Source: Styela clava
Taxonomy: Eukaryota > Chordata > Ascidiacea > Stolidobranchia > Styelidae
NCBI RefSeq assembly: GCF_964204865.1
Contig: NC_135259.1
Coordinates: 21,834,974 to 21,898,973 of the forward strand
Direction of reading: 5' to 3'
DNA length: 64,000 bases
Shown piece by piece: positions 46,501 through 57,171 of this stretch. Position numbers and translations under genes: made by a program. The notes under the pieces were generated by a model. That model did not search any database, had not been told where the DNA came from, and saw nothing but the letters and a program-made list of their open reading frames with translations. Positions within the stretch are counted from its first letter, which is position 1. The number at the start of each line of letters is the position of its first letter.

Positions 46501-49457
46501 TCAGTCTGAACAGTCGATTGATGTCCGGGCGCGATTTGATCAATAATCTAGTCGGGGTGCTTTTACGTTTTCGGGAAAGACCAATCGCTATAAGCGCCGA
46601 TATAGAAGCCATGTTTCATATGATTCGATTGCCGGAAGATGATACGGATTCTGCACGTTTTCTCTGGTCGGAAGACCTTTTTTCAACCAAACGGCCAGAT
46701 GTGTATAAATTCTTAGTTCGTATTTTTGGAGCTGTGGATTCACCTTATGTCGCAAACTTTTGTTTGAAGAGAGCTGCGTACGATAGTAGAAACAAGTTTC
46801 CTAGAGACGTAATATTAACTACCGATAGAGACTTTTATGTCGATGATTTACTTACTTCGAAATGGAATGTTGATTCCGCGGTATCGACAGCTAAAGATAT
46901 GATTAAGATGTTACACGATAAAGGATTCAACTTGACCAAGTGGGTTTCGAATTCTAAATCGGTTTTACGTGAAATATCCAGTGGACGTGTCGTCACTAAT
47001 GTTGACTTAGATCTGGACAGATTACCTGTTAGAAAAGCTCTGGGCTTGCATTGGGACATCGAGAAGGATTGCTTTATATTCGACCACCAGAAATTTACTG
47101 AATTTACCACGAAAAGAAAGGCCCTTAGTGTAACCAGTTCAATATTCGATCCATTAGGATTTGTAGCACCAATCATTTTGTATGCCAAATTATTACTGCG
47201 GGAATGTTGGCGTGACAACTTAGCTTGGGACGAAGTATTTGATAATAAGAGATTGAAGTGTTGGGAAAATTGGATAAATTCGCTGAAATGTTTAAAGAGT
47301 TTTTCGATTCCACGTCAATTTAAAGGTGTTAAATGTGAAAGTTCCTCGTATGAAATTCATATATTCTGTGATGCATCAGAAGTGGCATATGGCGCGGTAG
47401 CATACATAATATCGAAGCATTCCCGGGAGAATTTTCAGTGTAGTCTTATCGCGGCTAAAGCAAGAGTCGCACCTATGAAAGGTATGACCGTGCCTCGTTT
47501 AGAATTGCAAGGTGCTCTCTTGGCCGTGCGATTGTTAAATTTTCTCCGAAAAGAACTATCCCTTCCACTAGGCGACGTACATATGTGGTCCGACTCGACT
47601 TGTGTATTGAGATATTTGAAAAATAAAACTCGAAGATTTAAAACATTTGTAGCCAATCGCGTTCGCGAAATACTCGATCACACTCGGCCACACCAATGGA
47701 AGTACGTCGACTCCGCACAGAATCCCGCTGATTACTGCACTAGGGGAATGACGGTTTCCAAATTTCTAGAAAATTCTGATCGATGGCTACATGGACCAGA
47801 GTTTTTGCTCATGCCCGAAAGTGATTGGCCAAGCCAGATAGCGTTACGTGCAGTTGACGACCACGACCAAGAGATTAAATATCAAACATGCATACTAGCA
47901 GATTGTTTTATAACTACGGATAACAGCGATGGAGTACTTGATTCGGAAATCGAAAAGGTCGTCGATGTCGAACGTTTTGATTCGTGGTTTTCCTTATGCA
48001 AACGAACTGCCGTGGTTTTGTTGGCAGCTCGGTATTTTAAGAATCTTTCTGTGAAATGTCCGACGTATAGCCCGCTGCCAGCTCAACTTGTGACTCCTAA
48101 ACAGTTGGAACTCGCGGGCCGGTATTGGATAGTTTCTGCTCAAAACGAGCATTTCCGCGTGGAGCGCAAATGCATAACTAACCGAGAAGATTTATCATCA
48201 AAATCAACGTTACTTAATCTGACGCCATTTTTCGATGGACAAGTGATCCGCGTCGGGGGCCGTCTTGAAAATGCCAATATCCCACTGCGTTCGAAACATC
48301 CTATTATACTGCCGTATTCAAGTTTGAAATGTGATTCGAACTGCCCATGTCGAATTTCATGGTTGATAATGAAAGCTGCTCATATTCGACTCGCACATGC
48401 CGGTCCAGAGGCCACGCTTAGCGCATTAAGACAGCGCTACTGGCATATAAAAGGGAGAAAACTTGTCAAACGAATAATTGATAATTGTTGGGAATGTAAA
48501 AGACGCCGAGCAAGTTGCAGAACCCCACTGATGTCGAATCTGCCCAAAGTTCGTGTTACTGAAGCAAGACCGTTCGAAAATGTCGGGCTGGATTTCTTCG
48601 GCCCGATCCAAACAAAGAGAGGCAGGGTTTTAGAGAAACGATGGGGGTGTTTGTTTTGTTGTCTTTCAATGAGAGCTGTACACATTGAGATGGCATGGAC
48701 TATGGATACTGATTCCTTCATATGTGTACTTTTGTCTTTCATTGCGATACGAGGACCTGTATCCCAAATATGGTCGGACAACGGATCAAATATAGTTGGT
48801 GGTTCCCGAGAGCTGAAAACCGTCCTTAACTCGATAGGTGAATCTCGCGTGGCAGAACTGTGCTTAAAACACAATATTGAATGGCATTTCACTCCACCTT
48901 ACGCTCCCCATTTTGGTGGCGTTTGGGAAAGATTAGTAAAGTCCGCAAAGCGTGCTTTGAAAGCAGTTCTGGGGAATGTGCGTGTAACCGACGAAGTCTT
49001 GAAGACCGCGTTTGCGAGGGTTACCGACATCATGAATAGTAGACCCATTACAACAGTGAGCGACGAACCAACCGACTTTAGTGCCATTACACCAAATTGT
49101 TTGTTGAAAGGGCATTCGGCCGAAGTGTTTCCACTGGATTCAGACGTGATGAAATTATGCTACAGAAAACGATGGAGGCAAACCGAAGCTATTTGTAATC
49201 AGTTTTGGAGAAGATGGCGAAAAGATTACCTACCGAATTTGATGACACGATGTAAGTGGCGGAAGGAACAACGAAACTTACAAGAAGGAAATCTGGTGCT
49301 CGTTTCTGACCCCGTTGCACCGAGAGGACGTTGGCAACTTGGTCGTGTTATTCAAATTTACCCTGGTTCTGACGGACGAGTCCGAACTGTCGCGGTTAAA
49401 ACTATAAATGGCATACATATTCGACCCGCATCGAAAATCTGCCTCCTAGAAGAATGA
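43533..49457 (+). CDS. BEL/Pao gag-pol polyprotein (1974 aa, open throughout)
   Basis: One uninterrupted frame starting 29 bp after the 5' LTR and ending 28 bp before the 3' LTR. In order: a coiled, charged gag region; a DUF1759-like block (about residues 330-500); CCHC knuckles (C561-x2-C564; C594-x2-C597-x4-H602-x4-C607; a third near 612); an aspartic protease with D684-S-A; the Pao-type reverse transcriptase with YVDD at 1102-1105; RNase H (D1280 and D1354); an integrase HHCC zinc domain (H1617 to the C-x2-C at 1652-1655); an integrase core with D1687, D1749 and E1799; and a C-terminal DUF5641-like domain. This order is that of BEL/Pao elements (Pao/Peptidase_A17 proteins). All catalytic residues looked for are present, so the element may still be active. 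No host function is implied. Confidence 0.95.
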   Translation: MNEADESITQDLNRREASSSPAVPLAETDDGNSETIGRNVLCHERVRLQNELNGLCDRISKSITENAQNSIATDLKIKLHIKRIAYDQVMDKLIPTTRNPNVLKKYETGRQMMLSKIDQIESRINSYLDEEIVSDHGSVESNTSKCSVESLKRLQLEQEREVERADSLVRMAKRDFLTEEDTIRNKISALERRLDINEKERMADLTRRQADELMREIEQEKTELATKKMPKDNFRGVNIEYPLESTRRRSAVNFFVPTKSQVATNSEKTKELHFPTARTYKRPSPANRMLIPQEAVDAWIDHLEPNQSGKFSVNSFNMSVEEQTMLSLQLNSRILSQHHLSPITIPSFSGTPLEWPNFIELFFDNVHSSLDDDGSRMVRLVASLTGVAKRHVDGLGTVGSNYIVALSELKHIFGQRVTIARAFLEKVVDGRRVTEFSIRKISDFHSEVRDIVINLKKMRLLADLYSIENVRKTAMRIPAELTSSWNKFVTDMIRADEMPSLLDFEQWLWERCEELGNPFSPNLFSTKIDRDDRRQAFPKKNVVYPLSGHSNQPLEQPRMQCFYCNGFHSLSNCDSFRFSANDTKRRFLLNSRLCFNCLEPGHLAISCRFRNMCRVCPGKHHSAIHGLRVVPNRLSDNNQPDLPPQMSGVANSHVSGVNGVQFQLLPVVVKGPLGSSEYAIAVLDSASQISIIHPKLKQKLGLKGSPRCLTINTLCNKGVSQNTEVVKLSVRSAHDESGQILMLSNVFVVESRIPHPARILKNDHNMTHLQDIPLTDIEANKAMILIGADNPLAHFQLERRVGQQHEPVGIKTPLGWTLIGSSGATNEDETVSNMLCCDLRDQYNMLQEQVERFWSTEAVGTAYNLTRSESIEDRQTDNLMERKIRFIDGHYEVGFMWRNENCKMPQNEHVALNRFENLRKRLQGNERLRNLYCKEMAKNIERGWVRKLTSDEKAFRGPRTWFLPHHGVENPNKPNKLRIVFDAASTCCGVSLNSRLMSGRDLINNLVGVLLRFRERPIAISADIEAMFHMIRLPEDDTDSARFLWSEDLFSTKRPDVYKFLVRIFGAVDSPYVANFCLKRAAYDSRNKFPRDVILTTDRDFYVDDLLTSKWNVDSAVSTAKDMIKMLHDKGFNLTKWVSNSKSVLREISSGRVVTNVDLDLDRLPVRKALGLHWDIEKDCFIFDHQKFTEFTTKRKALSVTSSIFDPLGFVAPIILYAKLLLRECWRDNLAWDEVFDNKRLKCWENWINSLKCLKSFSIPRQFKGVKCESSSYEIHIFCDASEVAYGAVAYIISKHSRENFQCSLIAAKARVAPMKGMTVPRLELQGALLAVRLLNFLRKELSLPLGDVHMWSDSTCVLRYLKNKTRRFKTFVANRVREILDHTRPHQWKYVDSAQNPADYCTRGMTVSKFLENSDRWLHGPEFLLMPESDWPSQIALRAVDDHDQEIKYQTCILADCFITTDNSDGVLDSEIEKVVDVERFDSWFSLCKRTAVVLLAARYFKNLSVKCPTYSPLPAQLVTPKQLELAGRYWIVSAQNEHFRVERKCITNREDLSSKSTLLNLTPFFDGQVIRVGGRLENANIPLRSKHPIILPYSSLKCDSNCPCRISWLIMKAAHIRLAHAGPEATLSALRQRYWHIKGRKLVKRIIDNCWECKRRRASCRTPLMSNLPKVRVTEARPFENVGLDFFGPIQTKRGRVLEKRWGCLFCCLSMRAVHIEMAWTMDTDSFICVLLSFIAIRGPVSQIWSDNGSNIVGGSRELKTVLNSIGESRVAELCLKHNIEWHFTPPYAPHFGGVWERLVKSAKRALKAVLGNVRVTDEVLKTAFARVTDIMNSRPITTVSDEPTDFSAITPNCLLKGHSAEVFPLDSDVMKLCYRKRWRQTEAICNQFWRRWRKDYLPNLMTRCKWRKEQRNLQEGNLVLVSDPVAPRGRWQLGRVIQIYPGSDGRVRTVAVKTINGIHIRPASKICLLEE

Positions 49458-49485
49458 CTTCCTGCGGATAGTCATGGGGTGGCTT

Positions 49486-50092
49486 TGTCGGCAGTCCGTG
49501 TGGTCCTAAAGTTTAGTTTAGTTAGGATTCCTTCAGTTGTACATCGTCATCGTGATGATTATCGCTATCTCGTCGTCGTCATCATTACTGTGTTGTTTTC
49601 TCGTATTCGACGTGTCGCATTTTTCTCTTTCACGTGTTATCGTGTTACGTATTTATTTTATTATCGTCCCCTAAGCTCAGCAAGATGTTTAAGATTGCAT
49701 TTCTGGTGGTAGCAGTTTAGGATTTCATTTCTTGTTATGGCAGTTTAAGATTACATCGCCTTTATAACGTTGAAGTTTGAATTCATTCAATAGTCTTCTT
49801 TTATACTGTATTTCGAATCGTTCGATATAACATTATGATATTTGCATGTCTACAGCTCGTATGGTATTGCATTTATAGTTACTGTTTTACCTTGGTTGTA
49901 TATCTGTCGTTTTGGGACTATGCTGTTATATGGAGTTGTTTTGTGTAAGTATTAGTTTTATATTCTGTATCATTTGTCTTTGATTTATTTGGTGCTAATT
50001 ATTTCATTTGTATTTTAGTCAACCGTTTTGAATACTTTCAATAAAACGAGTCTGGCAAATCGACTTATCATTTCCGGGTCCCAAAAGAGACA
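49486..50092 (+). repeat. 3' LTR of the BEL/Pao element
   Basis: 607 bp, TGTCGG...GAGACA. By eye it is identical to the 5' LTR except for three substitutions, all within the last 19 bp (GA versus CC, and T versus A). AATAAA lies near 50040. Confidence 0.95.
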
Positions 50093-50097
50093 CAACA

Positions 50098-50926
50098 CTA
50101 TCTATTGCAAAAATATGGGCCGCAAAGACAACGTTGTACAACTTTTCAATCAGGCCCTCAAAGATCTTTATTGCGACATACCAATTTGACGCTTAACAAT
50201 GCAAGTATTCTGACGCAACAATGGATTTTATGTAATTAGATCCACGTCCTTATTTATATTAAAAACCCACACAGTTCAAATACCTTGTGAAAATGGGATT
50301 TATTATCATCAAATTATGCATTATTTTTCTATAAATCCGAACACGCGTAACTACTCTTGCGCATGGAACAAACAGTTGAACACGCATAGTTCACTAGGAC
50401 AAATACTGTATATTTCAACAATATGTAAGTGGCCGACGGAATTTAGCTGAAAATATATTTTAATAGTATAAATGCATTCGTGAAATATAATTAATGATAA
50501 CCGTAACGTTGATGAAGTAGAACATCGAAGAGTAACTAACAAAATCGAATAAATTAAAAACAATCAAAAAATTTCAAAACGGAATCAAAATATATATACA
50601 GGTCTTTGTCTACCTAATATTTGTTGCGCAAGCAGCGCTTCTGCTAGCGTATTTGTGGCATATACTTTTTGAGTTGCTCTCCTAGCATAAATTCGCATTC
50701 TCAAGAGAATGTATCTATCTATAATTTTTTCAATTAAATTATGGCAACTGGAGAACAATGGTCATCTTAAGCATCCGATTTTTTGTTTTAATAATGCTTT
50801 TGGATTAGGCTGCAATTTTAGAGTTTTTATGTTGAGCCGAAAAATAGATTCCAGTTGTTGAAAATATTTAAGCAGGGACAGTGATGGATGAATCAGGTGT
50901 ATCGAATTTTCGGTGGATATTAAGTC
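50098..50926. other. Gene-free stretch
   Basis: No gene is recognised. It separates the BEL/Pao element from the 3' end of the P-like transposase pseudogene, and may include that element's non-coding end. Confidence 0.4.
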
Positions 50927-51210
50927 TTAATTATATGATTTAAAAAGTGTTAAAAGGGCTTCGGGACAATCCTTCATATTGATCGTATATTCTTGCCTAC
51001 AAAATGATTTTCCACATGTTTCACATTTTTCTATATTTTTAAGTTCTTTGAAAACAGCCCATTCTAAAATATAATAAAGCCCGTTGGACTCGCAAATGTC
51101 CATGCAGACAACTGCAGATTCAATAAGTGCGTCCACTTCATTGATTTCGATGTTCGGTTGTGGCTCACCATTCGTCAAAGAATATGAGGCATTGCTATGT
51201 TGTTTTTGTG

Positions 51211-51250
51211 TTTCTGAGTCGTCCGTTTGTTTTCTGAGTCGTCCGTGTCG
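51211..51250. repeat. 20-bp tandem duplication causing a frameshift
   Basis: TTTCTGAGTCGTCCGT begins each of two 20-bp units (51211-51230 and 51231-51250). The duplication moves the P-like transposase reading frame: the frame used upstream and the one used downstream differ by exactly 20 bases modulo 3. Confidence 0.85.
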
Positions 51251-52087
51251 TAATTTCCACTTGAGGGAACGTGGAGAAACTGACCAACCAATATTAATTT
51301 TATTGCATTTCGGAATTGACATGCCTTCGGATGCGAATTTCCCTTACTTCGCACCTGTGATGTTAAAAACATTTCAATCAGAGATCACCATACGACCATA
51401 TAAATGCAATTACGATTTATTTAATATATTCTATCTTTGTACTGAAAGATAAGACAAAAAATAACCTGAGAGAATAAATTCTCTACAGCATCTTGTGTTA
51501 GTTTTCCAGGTAGTAAAAAATTCATGTTTCCGCCTAGCACAATGTCAGCATGAAGCTCGATTATCGAAGTTGTTGCTAACTTAATACCGGATTGAATTGG
51601 CTTCCATTTGTTTCCTGGAAATGCTAAATTCTCTACGACGTCGATCACCTAAAATATTTGGTGCCACTTTAGTATGCGATTTTACTTACAATATATATGA
51701 TGTGTCACACAACAGACCTCGATAAGGTGATCGATCTTTTCTCGAGAGTTAGGGAACAGAGCATTATCAATGGACCTGGTGTTCACAATATCGAATCATT
51801 TTTTGAAGAATGAACAGAAGAATGATGTCGACAAAGCATCTCTTGGCAGTACGTCACTCTCCACAAGCGTTTTTATTGCGCATGCTGTACTGTGACTGAT
51901 CGATCACCTGTGAAAAGATGGAGTTTGATGTAAAATTCTAACTCATTGGTTTATGAAGAAAAAAAAAACGATTTAACATTATTTTATTTCAGCAAAAATG
52001 TGAAATTACGACTTTTATACTGTTACTCTAATATTTTTAAATAAGATGGAAATAAACTGAAATACAAGTAGACCTGAGCCGCTAGAC

Positions 52088-54801
52088 CAACGGTGCACAA
52101 CCTGCGGCCGTCGTAAAAAAATACAGCGGCGGTCCACATACAAAATCCTATAAACAAAAAAAAATGTTTGAAATATAGGATATGTCGGCTATGCTGGCGT
52201 ATATTGAAGCAAAACATAAGCACATCAGAAAAGTCAGACGACACGATGCGTCACAATCTGGATGGTGTATTTTTCTGTTGGGAATTTTTTTTCATGGTTC
52301 AAATTGATCACGCGTTTCGGCAGCCTAGCAACGTGGCAAGCTAGCCTAGCAAGGCATCCACAGCTTACAGCCGAGAAAATTGTAGCAGTTTTATTTGATT
52401 CTGACTCTGATTTGTATGACAAGCCTGATAGTGAATCTGTCGATTGGCCAACTTATTAGTGAGGAATACCATTTCAAATTAGGTCTAATTGAGCTTGCAG
52501 TTAGCACCAGATTTTGTTTATTACAGCGCTAGCCTATATTAAACTGCCTAAAACTTTTAAACATTACTTCATGTCGTTAAAACGGAAAAGAACAGTGTCA
52601 GAAGAGGGTCGGGTATTTAATTCCAAATGGGAGATAGATTACTTCATGATCGAGACAGCAGCACATACCATGATGTGTCTTAATGCAGTCAAATTATAAA
52701 AACTGTGAAAGGGGATAATGCAAAGCAGCATTTTCGTCGTCATATGTCGCATGCTTATGCGAAATTAAAAGGCGAGCCAAGAAAGATTTGTGTAGAAAAT
52801 TTGAAAAAAAGTGTACGCCAGCAGACATCTTGCATCTCTACTTTCATTAAGTCCCTTCATAATCGTTGCAAAGCTTCTTATAGCAGTATAGAGTGGCATA
52901 TCATCTTGGTGTAGCGGGGAAGCCTTATTCCGATGGGGAACTTGTTAAGCGCTGCCTCATAGATGTTGTTAAGTGCATTCATCCTGGTAAGGAAACTGAC
53001 TATTCATCAATTGCTCTCTCGTGTTACGATACAGCGCCGCAAGATGATATCGCCAAGCAGTTAACCCTCTCTCTGCAGACACAGGTTAACAAGGAAGCAA
53101 GTTTATTCTCACTGGCTGTCGATGAATCAACTGACATCACAGACTCGGCGCAATTACTTGTTTTCATTAGATCTTTATCTCCAAGCTTCGAGTTGTGCGA
53201 GGATCTTCTTTCTATGGAAACACTCGCTACTCGCACCCGTGGTGGAGACATATTTACTGCAGTTAAGAATACCTGTATTCGTAACGGATTCGATCTGACA
53301 AATCTTCGTGGAATTCGTGGCGCCCCTGCCATGATGGGTAACTCGCAAGGTTTTGTGGCAAGGTTTTCAGAGTACGTATCAAAGGAATATGATAACAAGG
53401 AGCTCATCAACCTGCACTGTATTATCCACCAGGAAGCACTGTGTGCCAAATCTGTTGCTATCAATGTCATTTTGAAGGACGTCAATCGCATCATCTTGTT
53501 CATTCGCGCAAATGCTCTTCATCACCGGCAATTTCGAGAACTTTTGCAATCGAGTGAAACGTCTGCTGAGGACATTTTATATCACACCGCAGTTCGTTGG
53601 TTGTCTCAGGGAGAAACATCTCACCGTGCTCTGCGGTTACACAAAGAAATAATAGAATACTATTCCTTAAAAAACAAGGACTGTCCCTTACTGAACACGG
53701 ACTTCCTCACATCTCTGGCGTTTCTGGTTGATTTTCTAACCTTCGTTAACAATCTGAATCAAAGTCTGCAAGGAAAGGCAACTACAGTTTGTCTCATGTA
53801 CAAAAAAGTACTGGATTTTCGTGACAAATGTCGTCTCCTCAAAGGTCATCTCCAGCAGCGTGAGTTCATCCATTTTCCACAATTGACGGCCCTTATTGAC
53901 AGCAAAGAAATACAGGTTGACAAAATTCCAATCGTCTTATTTTCTGGTGTTTTCGATACGGTGTTGCAGGATTTTGGCGATCGTTTTCAAGATTTTAGGA
54001 GGAGTTCTAAAACGTTAAGACTCGTTGCTTTTCCGCATCTGGTTGATACCGAGAATGCTCCACTGCACCTTCAAATGGAACTGCTGGAGTTGAAGAATGA
54101 TGAGCAGCTTGTGCAGAAGTTTAAAGACGAGGAAAATTTGCTGAACACATGGAAAGGCGCAGTTGCATATCCAGTGCTACGAGAATTGGCAAGAAAAACT
54201 CTCGTTCTTTTTGGAAGCACTTACACGTGCGAAGCAACGTTTTCAAAAATGAAGTACCTGAAGAATGAGTACCGAACCAGATTGTTAGACGTCAATCTGG
54301 AGTCTCAACTAAGACTGATGGTATCCAACCAGTTACCTGACTTTGCAAGTTTATCTGCCGACATGCAAGACCAAGGAAGTCATTAAATTGCTACAATGCG
54401 TTGCAAACTTTTATAGAATAAATTCATTAAAATATTTTATTTTTCATTATATCTTTGTGGACAAGAAAATGGGTGTGACCGCCCCTCCCCGCTCCTCGGC
54501 TTTTGATTTTTTTCAAAATTGTGCAATCATTATGCAACTTGCTGCAATATATCTCCTCAAGAATAGGTCCAGCAAAAAGAAAAATCCGTTTAAAATGCGA
54601 ATATTATACTTCCAAGTAGTCCTACATACTTCATAATTGGGCAGACTGCACCTCGCATGGGTCAAATACGCGGTTATGACGTCATAAAAGCCCAAAGAAA
54701 ATTTCGCGCGCTTTCGGCGCGATCAGATACTCCCTGGCGGCCGTTTTGAGTATAAATATATGCAATGTGGCCGTCAACAGCAAAGAGGTTGTGCACCCCT
54801 G
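52088..54801 (+). mobile_element. hAT element, GTF2IRD2-like type (2714 bp)
   Basis: Inverted ends CAACGGTGCACAACCT (left) and CAGGGGTGCACAACCT (right) are flanked by a perfect 8-bp target duplication CGCTAGAC (52080-52087 and 54802-54809). It is inserted in an exon of the P-like transposase pseudogene, in the opposite orientation. It contains a nearly full-length but damaged transposase. Confidence 0.92.
52571..54386 (+). pseudogene. hAT transposase, GTF2IRD2/ZBED-like, with broken 5' end
   Basis: The family is the animal hAT transposase group that gave rise to the C-terminal half of human GTF2IRD2. The long open part (52893-54386, 497 codons) has AVDESTD (D77, counting from 52893), the CIIHQEALCAK block, RWLSQGE and a C-terminal hAT dimerisation region (EATFSKMKYLKNEYRTRL). 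The normal N-terminus starts near 52571 (MSLKRKRTVSEEGRVF) but hits stops near 52697-52704, and a further frame change near 52900 leads into the long frame. The catalytic block usually read as DGAPAM is RGAPAM here (R142), which would remove a presumed catalytic Asp. Probably not functional as a transposase. Confidence 0.85.
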
Positions 54802-55413
54802 CGCTAGACCAACTCTCATTTTTTGATATTTTGAAGGTTTTATATGCTTCTCCGTGAGCTTGGGGGCAAGTTTCAACTCTTTTTCTCTCTGCTCATCTGC
54901 CACTTTCTCAACGTAACAGAATCGAACCTTTAGTTAAGTAAATTTTAGGTTCAGCCTATAGATATAATACACTTACTGCGCATTTTTACCAAGCACATTT
55001 TTGATACTCGCCATTTTAGTCGGAAGATTATATTTCGTAACAACAGATGTTGGCAATTCAATGTCATGATTTATAAAAGCTGTTCGTAAATTTTTTATCA
55101 GGTGCGGTACATCGGCAATAAATTGAAATTTCCTATGTTCGAAAGCAGGGCGAGGCACAGAGCAATTCACTTCGAATCTAAAATAGAGTAACCAATGAGA
55201 AGTTAATATGCTGTAAATTGTAATGGATAGGCTTCTGCGTGATATATGTATACGCGGATATCACATCCTTCAAATTATTCAAACCTGTTAGAAACTATCC
55301 CCGCACTTCTCTACATTGCTTGATTGCTGGATCCCATGTCACTGACAATAGAAACCATCGTGGATCCACGTTCTGATAGACTTAATATAATTTGTTTGGT
55401 CAAGCACCATAGG

Positions 55414-57010
55414 TCATTTCCGCTCACAGAAGTTTTGGTGTAAAAATATGATGTATGATGTCAGGCAACATTTTTCAGCCAAAGAATTTTCCAAGTTAAT
55501 GTTTGTTATGCAGATCAGATAATCACTTTTAATGAACACCATTAATGAGAATCCTGCCTCACATACGTAAGTAGTTCTGAATCGCACAAGAACTTGCAAT
55601 GCTCGATTTCTAACTGCTGAATACTTGTTTGGTAACTGTATCCAAAACTTTGCTAAATCCTGAAACATATCAAAATTGATTCTTGCTTCATTGTCTGCCT
55701 GCAATCCAGCCATCTCAAGTGCAATAGCACCGCAGTTCGTGGTACCGATATCAGTTTTAAATGGAAATTGTACAAAGTCGAAAGATTCCGCTATCAAATC
55801 TTTAAATTCATATTTTCTGTCAGATTTCTCAAGTAATCCAGCAAATCTTTTTTCGCTTCTCCGAAGTCTAGTTCCCCATGAAAATCAACATCTATCGTAG
55901 CATTAAATTCCTCTAAATGACAAAAATAAGAATAAAAATTATTTCAGCTTCTTTTCAAAGTATCTGCATCTTGCTGACAAAAGCTTTTATTGATCTTTGA
56001 AAATCAAACGCCCATTTCCCGTTCCCCTGAAGTTGAGTGTTAAGCTTATTAACGTGTTCAAAAACGTCAGTAAGAAGCGCAAGGCGAGCAAGAAAGTGTG
56101 GATCATGAAAATAACAAGCGTTCTCGTGCCCATTGCAAAAATATGGCAAGTTCACGACGAAGAAGGAAAATCCTTTCCAAAGTTTTTCCCCTTGACAGCC
56201 ACCTGACAGCAGTGTGCATTAATAATGTGTGATGATTTGAATTTTCAGTAATGCACAATTGTTTGAACAAGCGAGAATTTAGTTCTCTAGCTTTCACATA
56301 ATTGACAGTGGATATGACTATCTGCATTACATCAGAGAAGTTCGGAGACAAGTTTTTTGTGGCCAAATTCTGACGATGAATTACAGTGGCTTATCTTAAT
56401 GTGAGGATATTACCTAGAAAGATTTCCCAGAACTCCAATATTCTTTCCCGTCATTGATGGGGCCCCATCCATACCACATTCGATCACTTTATTCCAATCT
56501 AGGTTATTTTCAGTGAAGAACTTATCAATACCACTAAAAATATCTTCGCCTCTTGTTGTGGTTTCAAGTGAAATGCAATCAAGCAGTTCCTCAGTGACTG
56601 AGCTCTCTTTCAAAAATCTTCCAAAGATCAGAAGCTGTGCGTGTGCTGTTGTATCAGTTGACTCGTCCACTGCCAGGGCTGTCCATGGCGAATTTCTGAA
56701 ACCCTCTAAAATCTGTTCTTTTAGATCAGTTGCAATAGTTTGAATGCGTCTTGTTATAGTATTATTACTAAGAGCAGAATTATTAACAGCTTCCTGTACT
56801 TCTCTAGCAAAAAGTTCACACCCTCAAATACTTCACAAAAGTTGTTTAAAGCAGGCTTTATAATAGTCTCACCCTCAGTGAAAGGTCGCTTATGCCGAGC
56901 AATAAGAAAAGCTGTCTTGTAAGAAAATATTTCGATCTTTTCTTTTTGTGGTAGAACCCTGCATAAAACTGCCTGCGACTTGATTAAACTTTCATAACGA
57001 TAATGGAAAA
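55414..57010 (-). pseudogene. ZBED5-like hAT transposase pseudogene
   Basis: Minus-strand pieces read in order: about 57010-56820 (ESLIKSQAVLCRV, KTAFLIARHKRPFTEGE), then after a frameshift 56820-56410 (ALAVDESTDTTAHAQ, CGMDGAPSMTGKN, then a stop), 56366-56103 (HTAVRWLSRGKTLERIF), 56155-55955 (DPHFLARLALLTDVFEH-NKLNTQLQG) and 55797-55414 (FDFVQFPFKTDI, RTTYVCEAGFSLM at the dimerisation region). These blocks match the ZBED5/SCAND3 type of hAT transposase. At least three frameshifts or stops are present, so it is dead. Its end directly abuts the P-like transposase fragment. No terminal inverted repeats or target duplication were identified. It is a different subfamily from the hAT at 52088. Confidence 0.8.
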
Positions 57011-57171
57011 CTCTCTTGCGGGCGGGCCTCTTCTGACATGACAGCAATATTTGCATTTCGATTAATTCTTCACACACGCACGTTAAACATGATCTTATGC
57101 ACCCTGCCTGTGGCTCGAACTTACTTTACTTATCCCTTGACAAAAAAAATTTGGGCGTGTTTACTTTATAG

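Larger units (their letters stand above)
42898..50092 (+). mobile_element. BEL/Pao LTR retrotransposon, apparently intact (7.2 kb)
   Basis: Two 607-bp LTRs (42898-43504 and 49486-50092) start TGTCGG and end GACA, i.e. TG...CA. They flank a single long gag-pol frame. A perfect 5-bp target duplication CAACA lies at 42893-42897 and 50093-50097, within the 4-6 bp expected for BEL/Pao. The LTRs differ at only three positions, so the insertion is recent. No envelope-like second ORF is present. A purine-rich ATGGGGTGGC lies just before the 3' LTR as a possible polypurine tract. The expected TGG-type primer site right after the 5' LTR is not obvious. Confidence 0.95.
50927..55436 (-). pseudogene. P-element/THAP9-like transposase pseudogene, spliced and interrupted
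   Basis: Minus-strand pieces read in order as a P/THAP9-type transposase: about 55436-55285 (VSIVSDMGSSNQA, with a TAG where this family has Trp), 55177-54977 (FIADVPHLIKNLRTAF and TSVVTKYNLP), 54927-54802 (KLTEKHIKPSKYQKMRV), then, beyond a hAT insertion, GLA-AQ ending in a donor at about 52072, about 51822-51718 (VNTRSIDNALFP), 51648-51466 (NFLLPGKLTQDAVENLFSQ) and 51354-50927 (HPKACQFRNAIKLIL ... CETCGKSF). Several junctions look like genuine GT-AG introns; the 51465-51355 intron joins VENLFSQ to VRSKG in phase. Breaks: an in-frame stop, the hAT at 52088-54801 and a 20-bp tandem duplication that shifts the frame. The THAP end is not found upstream, where a ZBED5-like hAT lies instead. Family assignment is by motif memory. 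Confidence 0.75.

Noticed and set aside
50927-55436. A host gene of THAP9 type
   Set aside because: An in-frame stop, a frame-shifting duplication and a hAT insertion in an exon make it a pseudogene.
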